Shown: positions 53,956-62,956 of the stretch, piece after piece | How the letters are laid out: each line of letters begins with the position of its first letter | How positions within the stretch are numbered: the stretch's first letter is position 1 | NCBI RefSeq assembly: GCF_000473045.1 | Contig: NZ_AXAY01000027.1 | Coordinates: 62,001 to 126,000, forward strand | Length of the DNA: 64,000 nucleotides | DNA from: Bradyrhizobium sp. WSM3983 | Lineage (GTDB): Bacteria; Pseudomonadota; Alphaproteobacteria; Rhizobiales; Xanthobacteraceae | Reading direction: 5' to 3' | Program-made: the position numbers and the translations under genes | Notes under the pieces: model-generated | What the model saw: the letters and a program-made list of their open reading frames with translations, nothing else | Database searches by the model: none | What the model was told of the DNA's origin: nothing

Positions 53956-54456
53956 ATGCGAGCGCTGATATGTTTCGCAGCTTTGCTGCTGATGGGTTCG
54001 CAGGCAGCCGCCGATCCGCCAAAGCTTGCCGTGTTCGATTTCGAGCTCATCGACACCAGCCTGCCCGGCGAGTTCTACGGCTCGAAGCCGGAGGAAGCGC
54101 GCCTCGCGCACATCAGCGACCAGCTGCGCAAGGAGCTGACTGAGTCAGGCCGGTTCCAGCTGCTCGACATCGCGCCGGTCAGGGACGCCGCCCGTCACGC
54201 CAATCTGCAGGCCTGCGGCGGCTGCGACCTCAAGCTTGCCGGGCAGCTCGGTGCCGACCTCGAGATCACCGGCATGGTGCAGAAGGTCTCGAACCTGATC
54301 ATCAATCTGAACATCTATCTGCGCGACGTGAAGACCGGCAACATGATCACGGCGGCGAGCGCCGACATGCGCGGCAACACCGACGAATCCTGGTCGCGCA
54401 CGATGAGCTATCTGATCCGCAACCGCCTGCTGGCGCCGAATTACGGCAAGCCGTGA
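53956..54456 (+). CDS. secreted DUF2380-like protein
   Basis: A 166-residue exported protein with a signal peptide ending at QAAAD. The mature start is PPKLAVFDFELIDTSLPGEF, the region of the DUF2380 family, with a C-x-x-C pair in LQACGGCDLKLAG. The later DLEITGMVQKVSNLIINLNI is strand-rich. It is divergent from the binding-protein gene across 127 bases. A similar exported protein is known in lut-like clusters. Role unknown. Confidence 0.8.
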   Translation: MRALICFAALLLMGSQAAADPPKLAVFDFELIDTSLPGEFYGSKPEEARLAHISDQLRKELTESGRFQLLDIAPVRDAARHANLQACGGCDLKLAGQLGADLEITGMVQKVSNLIINLNIYLRDVKTGNMITAASADMRGNTDESWSRTMSYLIRNRLLAPNYGKP

Positions 54457-54464
54457 GGTCTTCG

Positions 54465-54490
54465 CCTCTCCCCGCCTGCGGGGGGAGGAG
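54465..54490. terminator. GC hairpin between convergent genes
   Basis: CCCCGC at 54470-54475 and GCGGGG at 54478-54483, extended by CTCT and GGAG, lie in the 44-bp space between the stop of the DUF2380-like gene and the stop of fghA. A two-way transcript end is likely, without a T-run. Confidence 0.4.
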
Positions 54491-54500
54491 AGAGCCGGCC

Positions 54501-55346
54501 TCACCCCTTCGATCTCTCCGCATGCCAGTGCAGATGGTCGCTCATGAAGGTCGAGATGAAATAATAGCTGTGGTCATAGCCCGGCTGACGCCGCAGCGTC
54601 AGCGGGATGTTAGCCTTGGTGCAGGCAGCCTGGAGCAGTTCGGGCTTGAGTTGTTCTTTGAGGAAATTGTCGGCCTCGCCGACGTCGACCAGGAAGCCGG
54701 AATATTTCGCGCCGTCCTCGATCAGCGCCACCGTGTCATGGCTGCGCCAGGCATCCTTGTTCGGCCCGAGATAGCCGGTGAGTGCCTTGATTCCCCAGGG
54801 CACCTGTGACGGCGCCACGATTGGCGCAAAGGCGCTGGCCGCGCGATAACGATGTGGGTTGCGCAGCGCCACCGTGAGCGCGCCGTGGCCGCCCATGGAA
54901 TGGCCCATCACCGATTGCCGCTTGGCGTCGACGGGAAAATTTCCCGCCACGAGCTTCGGCAGTTCGTCGGTGACGTAGCTCCACATGCGATAATTGCGCG
55001 CGAACGGCGCTTCCGTCGCGTCGACATAGAAGCCGGCGCCGAGGCCGAAATCATAGGCATCGTTGGCATCGCCCGGCACGTCGGGCCCGCGCGGGCTGGT
55101 GTCGGGGGCGACGAAGATCAGGCCGAGCTCGGCGCAGGCTTTGCGGAATTCGCCCTTCTCGGTGACGTTGGCATGGGTGCAGGTGAGGCCGGAGAGATAC
55201 CAGACCACGGGCAGCCTGGCGCCGTCGGCATGCGGGGGGACATAAACCGAGAACACCATGTCGGTTCCGGTCGCCGCGCTCGCATGGCGATACACGCCCT
55301 GGACACCGCCATAGGATGTGTTGGTCGAGACAGTCTGGATCGTCAT
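54501..55346 (-). CDS. fghA: S-formylglutathione hydrolase FghA
   Basis: A 281-residue serine hydrolase that splits S-formylglutathione to formate and glutathione, the third step after Gfa and AdhI. The nucleophile is in GHSMGGHGAL near residue 150; the acid and histidine lie in LVDVGEADNFL and GYDHSYYF. The N-terminal YLSGLTCTHANVTEKG is typical. It stands far from the other two formaldehyde genes but inside the same island. The palindrome and tandem repeat at 55408-55454 lie upstream. Confidence 0.95.
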   Translation of the reverse strand: MTIQTVSTNTSYGGVQGVYRHASAATGTDMVFSVYVPPHADGARLPVVWYLSGLTCTHANVTEKGEFRKACAELGLIFVAPDTSPRGPDVPGDANDAYDFGLGAGFYVDATEAPFARNYRMWSYVTDELPKLVAGNFPVDAKRQSVMGHSMGGHGALTVALRNPHRYRAASAFAPIVAPSQVPWGIKALTGYLGPNKDAWRSHDTVALIEDGAKYSGFLVDVGEADNFLKEQLKPELLQAACTKANIPLTLRRQPGYDHSYYFISTFMSDHLHWHAERSKG

Positions 55347-55407
55347 GCCGTTGTGCTCCGTGGCATCTCACCACATCGAGAATGCAATGCTCGTGTGACC
55401 GAAATTT

Positions 55408-55454
55408 GTGGCGCGCGCCACATCTAACTCGCGCCAAGTCTAACTCGCGCCAAG
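55408..55454. repeat. 14-bp palindrome and 16-bp tandem repeat upstream of fghA
   Basis: GTGGCGCGCGCCAC at 55408-55421 is a perfect palindrome. It is followed by two exact copies of TCTAACTCGCGCCAAG at 55423-55438 and 55439-55454, and the beginning of a third (TCTAAC). The block lies between the stop of the response regulator and the start of fghA, about 62-108 bases before fghA. Confidence 0.65.
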
Positions 55455-55466
55455 TCTAACGCAAGA

Positions 55467-56087
55467 TCAGGCCACGCCGCTGTCGATCGCCAGCCGCACC
55501 AGCTCGACCGAGGTCTTGACCCCGAGCTTCTGGCGCATGATCGAGGAGGTGTTGGCGACCGTCTTGTAGGACGATTGCACCAGCCAGGCGATCTCGGACA
55601 GGCTCTTTCCAGCGCTGAGCAGCCGCAAGATCTCCATCTCGCGCGCATTCAACTTCGACAGCGGGCTTTGTGCCAGCGTGGGACCTGCAAAGGCGATGCT
55701 GCGGGCAATCGCGCTCGGCAGATAGGTGCCGCCGCCGCCGACGGTGCGGATCGCCTCGACGAGATCATCGGGGTCGCCGGTCTTGGAGACATAGCCTTTG
55801 GCACCGCACTCGATCGCGCGCGCGGCGAAGGCCGGGTCGTCGTTCATGCTGAACATGATGATGCGGGCATCAGCCGCGCGCTCAAGGATGCGGCGCGCGA
55901 GCTCGAAGCCGGAGACGGTCGGCAGGTTGATGTCGATGACACAGAGATCGGGGCGCTCGACGATGAAGACGCACTCGCCGTCCTCGGCGTCGGCGGCCTC
56001 CAAAATCTCGATCTCGCCTTCGTCGGCCAGCACGGCGCGGCAGCCGGAGGCGACAATGGGATGATCGTCGACGATCAGAATGCGCAT
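55467..56087 (-). CDS. LuxR-family response regulator (MoxX/FlhR-like)
   Basis: A 206-residue regulator. The receiver domain has DDHP at the start, the phosphoacceptor Asp52 in VIDINLP, and Lys102 in YVSKTGD. The C-terminal helix-turn-helix has LNAREMEILRLLSAGKSLSEIAWLVQ, as in NarL/LuxR regulators. It is divergent from the histidine kinase gene at 56294. Such pairs in Paracoccus and Pseudomonas (FlhSR, MoxYX, ExaDE) control methanol, formaldehyde or alcohol genes. Target genes here are inferred. Confidence 0.9.
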   Translation of the reverse strand: MRILIVDDHPIVASGCRAVLADEGEIEILEAADAEDGECVFIVERPDLCVIDINLPTVSGFELARRILERAADARIIMFSMNDDPAFAARAIECGAKGYVSKTGDPDDLVEAIRTVGGGGTYLPSAIARSIAFAGPTLAQSPLSKLNAREMEILRLLSAGKSLSEIAWLVQSSYKTVANTSSIMRQKLGVKTSVELVRLAIDSGVA

Positions 56088-56293
56088 AGGCGTTCCCCGT
56101 GACAGCGCGTTTCCCTGGTAGAATTTGCCTGTTTTCGCGCCGCATGATTCCGGACGAGACAGACGCGCGTCTCATGTCGGGTCATGCAACCCGGCCGGGA
56201 TTGCTGTACGCTTCCGATTAGATATCGGGCGCTTCGTCTCTGTCAACGCTATCGGACAGGCGCGAGCGATCCTTCGTGGGGCAGGCGAGAGCA
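56088..56293. promoter_or_regulatory. divergent region of the two-component pair
   Basis: This 206-bp gap between the response regulator and kinase genes has a perfect 12-bp palindrome, AGACGCGCGTCT at 56161-56172, which may be a binding site. No gene is seen in it. Confidence 0.45.
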
Positions 56294-57652
56294 ATGTGGC
56301 AAAATCTATCCTTGCGCGGGCGCATCAACCTCCTGCTGGCGCTGCTGCTTGCGCTCGGGCTTGCGGTCAACATCGCCCGCCAGGTCGCGGAGGCCGGTCC
56401 CCGCGTGCAGGCCGAGGACCAGAGCGTGATCCGGCTGGCGCGCGAGTTCATCGAGATGATCGTTGCCGATCTCAACGAGGCGCCGGATCCCGACGCCAGA
56501 CTGAACCAGATCGCGCGCGATCTGAACCGTCTGCGCCACGTCAGCATCGCGCTCCGGGACGCCGGCGGGAACCCGCTGACGCCGCCGCGGCCCGATGCCG
56601 ATGACGACACGCCCGGGCCGCCGGCCTGGTTCGTGAGCCTGGTCCATCCCGAGCAGACTGCCGTCAGCGTGCCGGTCTTGGTCCACGGCAAGCCGGGCTC
56701 GCTGGCGATTACCTCGCATCCCAATGACGAGATCGCCGAGATCTGGGACGCCATCGTGACGCAGCTCGAGGTCGGTTCAGCCATCGCGCTGGTGCTGTTC
56801 CTGGTGATGATGAATGTCGTCGGCCGGGCGCTCGCGCCGCTCCTGTCACTGACGCAGACGATGGGCGAGCTCGAGGACGGCCGCTACGACGCGCGTGTGG
56901 TGCCTGGCGGCGCGCCCGAGCTCGCCGCGATCTGCACCAAGCTCAATCATCTCGCCGCAACGCTGGGCGAGGCGGTCGAGGACAAGCGGCGGCTTGCTGA
57001 GCGCGCGGTATCGCTCCAGGACGTCGAGCGCAAGGAGATCGCGCGCGAGCTGCATGACGAGTTCGGGCCTTATCTGTTCTCGCTACGCGCGCATGCCAGC
57101 GCATTGGCGAAGCTCGCCGACGGACGTGCACTAGATGCAGATGCCGTGCGAAAGCACGGCGGGGCCTTGCTGGAGCAGATCAACGCGCTGCAGCAGTTCA
57201 CCCGTCGCGTGCTGGAGCGGCTGCGACCCGTCGGCCTTGCCGAGCTTGGCCTCGGCAAGGCGCTGGAATCGCTGTCGCGGCTGTGGCGGGAATCGCATCC
57301 CGACGTGACGATCGAGACCACGATCTCGCCGGCGCTGGGGGTTACAGGGGAGACCGCCGACCTCACCATCTACCGCGTCGTGCAGGAGGCGCTGACCAAT
57401 GCGTTTCGCCACGCCGGCGCGACCGCGATCAATGTGGTGATCGAACCGGCTGAGCAGGCGGGGCGCGACGGTCGCTTCTGCGCCCGGGTGCGGGTCAGCG
57501 ATAACGGCCGCGGCATGGAGCCGGGCCAAAAACTCGGCTTCGGCCTCGTCGGCATGCGTGAGCGTATTCTGGCGCTGGGCGGCACGCTCAACGTGGCGTC
57601 AGGCGAGGGCGGCGTCACCGTGGAGGCGCTGGTTCCGACCGCGGCGGCCTGA
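56294..57652 (+). CDS. sensor histidine kinase (MoxY/FlhS-like)
   Basis: A 452-residue membrane sensor kinase. Two helices (about 12-30 and 155-178) enclose a periplasmic domain of about 125 residues, then a HAMP-like linker. The phosphorylated histidine is in ERKEIARELHDEFGPYLFSLRAHA, shown here as ARELHDEFGP. The ATP lid has EALTNAFRHAGA, DNGRGM and GFGLVGMRER. This is the NarX/UhpB-type HisKA_3 group. It is divergent from its probable partner. The signal is unknown; formaldehyde, an alcohol or a metal are candidates. The start GTG at 56276 is an alternative. Confidence 0.92.
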   Translation: MWQNLSLRGRINLLLALLLALGLAVNIARQVAEAGPRVQAEDQSVIRLAREFIEMIVADLNEAPDPDARLNQIARDLNRLRHVSIALRDAGGNPLTPPRPDADDDTPGPPAWFVSLVHPEQTAVSVPVLVHGKPGSLAITSHPNDEIAEIWDAIVTQLEVGSAIALVLFLVMMNVVGRALAPLLSLTQTMGELEDGRYDARVVPGGAPELAAICTKLNHLAATLGEAVEDKRRLAERAVSLQDVERKEIARELHDEFGPYLFSLRAHASALAKLADGRALDADAVRKHGGALLEQINALQQFTRRVLERLRPVGLAELGLGKALESLSRLWRESHPDVTIETTISPALGVTGETADLTIYRVVQEALTNAFRHAGATAINVVIEPAEQAGRDGRFCARVRVSDNGRGMEPGQKLGFGLVGMRERILALGGTLNVASGEGGVTVEALVPTAAA

Positions 57653-57678
57653 CCGCGCCCGGTTCGAGCGGGGAAAAG

Positions 57679-57712
57679 TCCCGATCGGGAAAAACTCCCG
57701 ATTTCGTCGGGA
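57679..57712. promoter_or_regulatory. paired TCCCGA/TCGGGA operator-like repeats before the TonB receptor
   Basis: TCCCGATCGGGA at 57679-57690 is a perfect palindrome, and TCCCGA-N5-TCGGGA follows at 57696-57712. They lie about 120-150 bases before the receptor start and just after the kinase gene. Response regulators of the LuxR type bind short palindromes of this size, and the encoded regulator is adjacent, so it is a candidate. Confidence 0.6.
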
Positions 57713-57830
57713 AAACGGGAGCGGATATTGCCCGACCTTTTGTGGCTGGTGCGTCAGCCGCCGCCGAATACACTCGTCTCGACCAAACGGCGAAACGAAA
57801 ACAGCCGAGGGTGACGGGTGGGACGATGGG

Positions 57831-60293
57831 ATGCGCAAGCCGGGACACACGCGAAATCTGCTGGTAGCCTCGGTCTCGACCGGGCTGGTGTCCGGGCTCG
57901 TTTTCGCGACCGGCGCAGGCGCTGCGCAGGACGAGGAGACCAACGTCCAGAACCTGCCGGCGGTCGAGGTGGTGGCGCCGCAACCTACAGCCCGGCGCGC
58001 ACCGTCGCGGCCGGTGCCGCGGGCTGTTGCGACCATCGGCAAGCCGAGGGCCGGCCGGATCTACGTCTACCCGACCTCGCCCGGTGCTTCCGGCAGCATC
58101 GACGTCGACAAGATTCCATCGAGCGTCAACGCGGTCGATCCGACCCAGATCAAGCGCACGGGGTCGCTGAACATCGGAGATGCGCTTCAGCAATATGTGC
58201 CCGGCGTCAATCTCAGCGAAGTCACCGGCAATCCGTTCCAGCCGAACATCGAGTTTCGCGGCTACGTCGCCTCGCCCCTGGCCGGCACGCCGCAGGGCCT
58301 TGCCGTCTACCAGAACGGCGTGCGTATCAACGAGGCGTTTTCCGACAGCGTGAACTGGGACGCGATCCCGACCGCGGCGATCCGCTCGGCCACGATCGTC
58401 ACCAACAATCCCGCCTTCGGCCTCAACGCGCTCGGTGGCGCCGTCAATCTGCTGATGAAGGACGGTTTCACCTATCAGGGCGCCGAGGTCGACGTCATGG
58501 GCGGCTCGTTCGGCCGCATCCAGGGCTCGGCCCAGTGGGGCAAGACAATCGACAACAATTGGGCGGTCTATGGTGCGCTGGAAGGCGCGCATGACAACGG
58601 CTTCCGCAATTTCTCGACGTCGGACATCCGCCGCTTCTACGGCGACGTCGGCTACCGCTTCGAGGGCAGCGAATTCCACGTCAATATGGGCGTTGCAGAC
58701 AATCATCTGGCCGGGCCCAGCACAGTTCCGATCGAACTGCTCCAGCAATATTGGGGCGCCACCTACACCACGCCGCAGACCAGTGCCAACAAGGTCGGCT
58801 ACGTCAATCTGACCGGCAAGGTCGAGGCGACGCCGACCTGGACGTTCGAAGGCACCGCGCATGTGCGCGGCTTCAATCAGAACACCCAGGACGGCAACCC
58901 GACCGACGCCCAGCCTTGCGGTGCCGATCCGACAACACTGTGCTTCGGCGACGACACCACGCCGGCCTTCGGCCTCAACGGCGTCCAACTCGCCAATCCC
59001 TTTCCTGCGGGCGCGGTGCTCGGCGAGATCGATCGCACCACGACGCGTTCGACCTCCTTCGGCATCTCCGGCCAGGCGACCAACAGCGACAGACTATTCG
59101 GGCACGAGAACCGTCTCGTGCTCGGCGCGAGCTACGACGCCAGCGTCAGCCATTTCGACGCGAGCTCCGAGCTCGCGACGATCGGCGAAAACTACGTCGT
59201 CACCGGCAGCGGCATCTTTCTGGGCCAGTCCGGCAATCCGACCTCGATCGGCCCGGTATCGCTGCGCACCGTCAACCAGTATCAGGGCGTCTATGCGCTC
59301 GACACGTTCAACGTGACGGACGCATTCGCGATCACCGGCGGCGGCCGCTTCAACGCGGCCCGCGTCACGCTGCAAGACCAGCTCGGCACCGCGCTGAACG
59401 GCGACCACACCTACAACCGATTCAATCCCGTGATCGGCGGCACCTACAAGATCACGCCGGAGCTGACCGCCTATGCCGGCTATTCGGAAGCCAACCGCGT
59501 GCCGACGCCGCTCGAGCTCGGCTGCGCCGATCCGAACAATCCCTGCCTGATCGCAGCGTTCCTGGTCTCCGATCCCGACCTGAAGCAGGTGGTGTCCAAA
59601 ACCGTGGAAGCCGGCTTCCGCGGCACCAAGGAATTGGCCATCGGCTCGCTCGGCTGGAAGATCGGCGGTTTCCGAGCGACCAATTACGATGACATCCTGG
59701 CGCTGCCGATCGCGGGCCTGCAGGGCTTCGGCTTCTTTCAGAACGTCGGCTCGACGCGCCGGCAGGGCCTGGAAGCCGAGATCAGCCTCAAGTCGAACGA
59801 AGTCCAGTTCCACGCGAGCTATGCCTTCGTCGACGCCCGCTTCCTCGATGCACTCGACGTCGCCTCCAACAGCCCGACCGCGGTCGCCAATGGCGGCATC
59901 ATCCCGATTACGCCGGGCAACCAGATCCCGGCCGTTCCGCGCCATCGCATCAAGGCCGGCATCGAATATGCCGTCACCGACGCCTGGAAAATCGGCGGCG
60001 ACGCGCTCTGGGTCTCGAGCCAGTACTATGTCGGCGACGAAGCCAATCTCGAGGCCAAGCTGCCGGGCTATGCCGTGTTCAACCTCCACACGTCCTACCA
60101 GGTCACCAAGAACCTTCAGATCTACGGCAAGGTCGACAACGTCCTCGACAATCGCTACGCGACCCATGGCACCTTCTTCGACACCACTGCGCTGCCGAAT
60201 TTCGCCAACGGCGGCAACAATTTCAACGATCCGCGCTCGTTGAGCCCGGCAAGGCCGCGCGCGTTCTACGCGGGGGCGCGCGTGACGTTCTAG
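57831..60293 (+). CDS. TonB-dependent outer-membrane receptor (candidate lanthanide receptor)
   Basis: An 820-residue receptor. The signal peptide ends near GAGAAQD. The plug domain (about 95-215) has IPSSVNAVDPTQIKRTGSLN, VPGVNLSEVTGNPFQPNIEFRG and the TIVTNNPAFGLNALGGAVN motif, given here in short pieces. The 22-strand barrel ends YAGARVTF. An N-terminal signalling domain is absent. The placement beside a two-component system that neighbours PQQ and lanthanide genes suggests a LutH-like role in uptake of rare-earth chelates. Substrate not proven. ATG 57831 fits the signal and is preceded by GGGACGATGGG. Confidence 0.87.
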   Translation: MRKPGHTRNLLVASVSTGLVSGLVFATGAGAAQDEETNVQNLPAVEVVAPQPTARRAPSRPVPRAVATIGKPRAGRIYVYPTSPGASGSIDVDKIPSSVNAVDPTQIKRTGSLNIGDALQQYVPGVNLSEVTGNPFQPNIEFRGYVASPLAGTPQGLAVYQNGVRINEAFSDSVNWDAIPTAAIRSATIVTNNPAFGLNALGGAVNLLMKDGFTYQGAEVDVMGGSFGRIQGSAQWGKTIDNNWAVYGALEGAHDNGFRNFSTSDIRRFYGDVGYRFEGSEFHVNMGVADNHLAGPSTVPIELLQQYWGATYTTPQTSANKVGYVNLTGKVEATPTWTFEGTAHVRGFNQNTQDGNPTDAQPCGADPTTLCFGDDTTPAFGLNGVQLANPFPAGAVLGEIDRTTTRSTSFGISGQATNSDRLFGHENRLVLGASYDASVSHFDASSELATIGENYVVTGSGIFLGQSGNPTSIGPVSLRTVNQYQGVYALDTFNVTDAFAITGGGRFNAARVTLQDQLGTALNGDHTYNRFNPVIGGTYKITPELTAYAGYSEANRVPTPLELGCADPNNPCLIAAFLVSDPDLKQVVSKTVEAGFRGTKELAIGSLGWKIGGFRATNYDDILALPIAGLQGFGFFQNVGSTRRQGLEAEISLKSNEVQFHASYAFVDARFLDALDVASNSPTAVANGGIIPITPGNQIPAVPRHRIKAGIEYAVTDAWKIGGDALWVSSQYYVGDEANLEAKLPGYAVFNLHTSYQVTKNLQIYGKVDNVLDNRYATHGTFFDTTALPNFANGGNNFNDPRSLSPARPRAFYAGARVTF

Positions 60294-60386
60294 ATACCTT
60301 CGCAGCCTAGACGTCCTCTATTGAGCCTGCCAAGGCGCCCTTTGTCGGAGGACCCGTGGTACGCCGCTGCGCAAGCCCTTCGCCGC

Positions 60387-61412
60387 TCACTCCACCTTCA
60401 CCCGCTCGAGCGCGGCAGCCGCGACGCTGGTCTGGCCCGGGCCCTTCGCCGCACTCACGCGGTGCCGGCGCTGGACGAGATACTGGTCGGCGAGCACGCC
60501 GATCAGGATCACCGTTCCCATCACCGCGAAATTCAGCGAGCTCGGGATGCCCAGCAGATTGACCAGGTTCTGCAGCACCTGGAGCAGCACGGTGCCGAGC
60601 ACGACGCCGATGATCGAGCCTTCGCCGCCACGCAAGGAACAGCCGCCGAGCACGGCCGCCGCAATGGCATAGAGCTCGTAGAACGAGCCGTGCACGGCCG
60701 GCGAGATGGAGCGGGTGTACATCGCGATCAGGATCGCGGAGAACGCGGTCAGCCCGCCGCAGATGACGTAGGCGGAAATCATCACGCGGTTGGAGCGGAT
60801 GCCGGAATAGCGCGCGGCCTCCTCGTTCTTGCCGACAGCGTAGAGATAGCGGCCGAACACCGAGCGGTGCAGCAGCACCCATGCCACGGCGGCGACGACA
60901 ATCAGCGCCACCACGCTGTGCGGCAGCGGAAAGCCCAGCACGTTGGTGCGACCAGCCATCAGCCATTCCAGCGTCGGGAAGCTGGCGCCGAAGCCGAAGC
61001 CGGCGGTCGCGTCCTCGGTGTAATAGCGCGCCGCGCCGCGATAGATCAAAAGCCCGCACAGCGTCACCACGAACGGCTGGATATGCATCCGCGTCACCAG
61101 CGCGCCGTGCACGAGGCCGATCACGAGCCCTGCGGCGATGATCGCGGCAAAGGCGAGGATCCAGTTGACGTCGTGATTGACGATGAGGTCGATGAAGAGA
61201 ACGCCGAGCAGCGCGATCACCGATCCGACCGAGAGCTCGATCCCGCCGATGATGATGACGAAGGCTTCTGCGATCGAGAAGATGCCGAACATCCCGACTT
61301 GGTTCAGTGTGTTGGAGAGATTGCCGACGTAGAGGAAACGCGGATTGATGAAGGCCACGACCGTGCCGACCACGAGGATCAGGACCAGCAGGCTCAGATC
61401 TTTCTTGTTCAA
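60387..61412 (-). CDS. ribose-type sugar ABC transporter permease
   Basis: A 341-residue inner-membrane permease of the RbsC family with about nine helices and the segments GGIELSVGSVIALLGVL and LGGCSLRGGEGSIIGVVLG typical of it. It starts with TTG at 61412 after GAGGGTG, overlapping the ATPase stop (TTGA). The C-terminus is a short soluble tail. The last gene of a three-gene sugar importer; substrate unknown. Confidence 0.92.
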   Translation of the reverse strand: MNKKDLSLLVLILVVGTVVAFINPRFLYVGNLSNTLNQVGMFGIFSIAEAFVIIIGGIELSVGSVIALLGVLFIDLIVNHDVNWILAFAAIIAAGLVIGLVHGALVTRMHIQPFVVTLCGLLIYRGAARYYTEDATAGFGFGASFPTLEWLMAGRTNVLGFPLPHSVVALIVVAAVAWVLLHRSVFGRYLYAVGKNEEAARYSGIRSNRVMISAYVICGGLTAFSAILIAMYTRSISPAVHGSFYELYAIAAAVLGGCSLRGGEGSIIGVVLGTVLLQVLQNLVNLLGIPSSLNFAVMGTVILIGVLADQYLVQRRHRVSAAKGPGQTSVAAAALERVKVE

Positions 61413-62926
61413 GGCACCCTCATCTCAACCGCATGGCCGACAGCCAACTGGAGCACATTGTGCTCGCTGAACTGGCTGCGATCAAGGAAACCTGAGATCG
61501 CACCCTCGTGCATGACGGCGATCCGGTCGCTGACCCCGATCACCTCCTCCATGTCGCTCGAAATCATCAGGATCGCGACGCCGGCGTCGGTCAGCCGGCG
61601 CAGCATCTCGTAGATCTCCTGCTTGGCGCCGACGTCGACGCCGCGCGTCGGCTCGTCGAAGATCAGCACCTTGGGCCGCATCGACAGCCATTTGGCCAGT
61701 ACGACCTTCTGCTGATTGCCGCCGGACAATGAGCCGACCGTGGTTTCGACGTCGGGCGCACGGATCTTGAGCCGCTCGCGCTGGCCGCGGGCATTCTCGG
61801 TCTCCTGCACCGTGTTCACCAGGAAGAAGCGCAAATAGGACGACAGATCCGGCAGCGAAATATTCTCCGCTATCGACACGTCGAGCAGGAGCCCGCAGCC
61901 CTTGCGGTCCTCCGGGATCAGGTAGATGCCATGGTCGATCGCCGCGCGCGGGCTCGCGACCCGGATCGGACCGCCCTCGAGCCTGATCGCGCCGCTGCGG
62001 AGCGGGTCGACACCAAAGATCGCCCGCGCCAGCTCGGTGCGTCCGGAGCCGACCAGGCCGGCCAGCCCCAAAATCTCACCGCGGCGAACCGACAGGCTCA
62101 CCGCGCGCTCCGGATAGGTGTCGGTGACGGCCTCGACGATGTCGAGCACGGCCTCACCGGGCGGGGCGGCCGGCGGCACGTAAAGCGATTTGAGGTCGCG
62201 TCCGATCATCAGGCGGATCATCGCCGCAGGAGACAGCTCGGCGCGGGTCAGCGCGCCGACCATGCGCCCGTCGCGCAATACCACCGCGCGGTCGGCGCAT
62301 TGCATCACCTCGTTGAGGCGATGCGTGATGAAGATGATGCTGACGCCGTCGGCCTTGAGGCCGGCGACGACCCGCATCAGGCGGTCCGTCTCGGTGAGCG
62401 TCAGGCTCGAGGTCGGCTCGTCCATGATGACGAGACGGGCATCGAGCGAGAGCGCCTTCATGATCTCGACGAGTTGGCGCTGCGCCAGCGACAATTCGGC
62501 GAGGGGCGCGTCCGGCGCGAAATCGCAGCCCAGCCGCTCGAGCAGAGGAGCGACGTCGGCATAGAGCCGTTTGCGGTCGATCAGCCGCAAGGGTCCGCCG
62601 TGCACGGGCTCGCGGCCGATGAAGACATTGCCGGCAACGTCGAGATTGTCGAAGAGATTCAATTCCTGATGGACGAAGGCGATGCCCGCCTCGATCGCAT
62701 CCGCCACGGTGAGCGAGCTTCGCTCGATGCCGTCGACGCGGATCACGCCGCCGCTCGGCTCCACGACTCCGCCGAGCACCCGCATCAAGGTCGACTTGCC
62801 GGCGCCGTTCTCGCCGATCAGGGCGATCACCTCGCCCGGCGACACGGCAAGGCCGACGTGGTCGAGTGCGACCACGCCGGGATAGCTCTTGCTGATATCG
62901 ATCAGTTCGAGAAACGGCTCAGGCAT
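61409..62926 (-). CDS. ribose-type sugar ABC transporter ATP-binding protein
   Basis: A 505-residue double ATPase (RbsA type). The first half has GENGAGKST, VHQELNLFDNLDV, ELSLAQRQLVEI and LVIMDEPTSSLT. The second half has GLVGSGRTELARA in place of a standard Walker A, the signature LSGGNQQKVVLAKWL and LIFDEPTRGVDVGAK. The C-terminal half has the degenerate Walker A typical of the family. It overlaps the permease gene. Confidence 0.94.
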   Translation of the reverse strand: MPEPFLELIDISKSYPGVVALDHVGLAVSPGEVIALIGENGAGKSTLMRVLGGVVEPSGGVIRVDGIERSSLTVADAIEAGIAFVHQELNLFDNLDVAGNVFIGREPVHGGPLRLIDRKRLYADVAPLLERLGCDFAPDAPLAELSLAQRQLVEIMKALSLDARLVIMDEPTSSLTLTETDRLMRVVAGLKADGVSIIFITHRLNEVMQCADRAVVLRDGRMVGALTRAELSPAAMIRLMIGRDLKSLYVPPAAPPGEAVLDIVEAVTDTYPERAVSLSVRRGEILGLAGLVGSGRTELARAIFGVDPLRSGAIRLEGGPIRVASPRAAIDHGIYLIPEDRKGCGLLLDVSIAENISLPDLSSYLRFFLVNTVQETENARGQRERLKIRAPDVETTVGSLSGGNQQKVVLAKWLSMRPKVLIFDEPTRGVDVGAKQEIYEMLRRLTDAGVAILMISSDMEEVIGVSDRIAVMHEGAISGFLDRSQFSEHNVLQLAVGHAVEMRVP

Positions 62927-62956
62927 TAACGGTTGCGGACAACGCCCGCACGTCTC

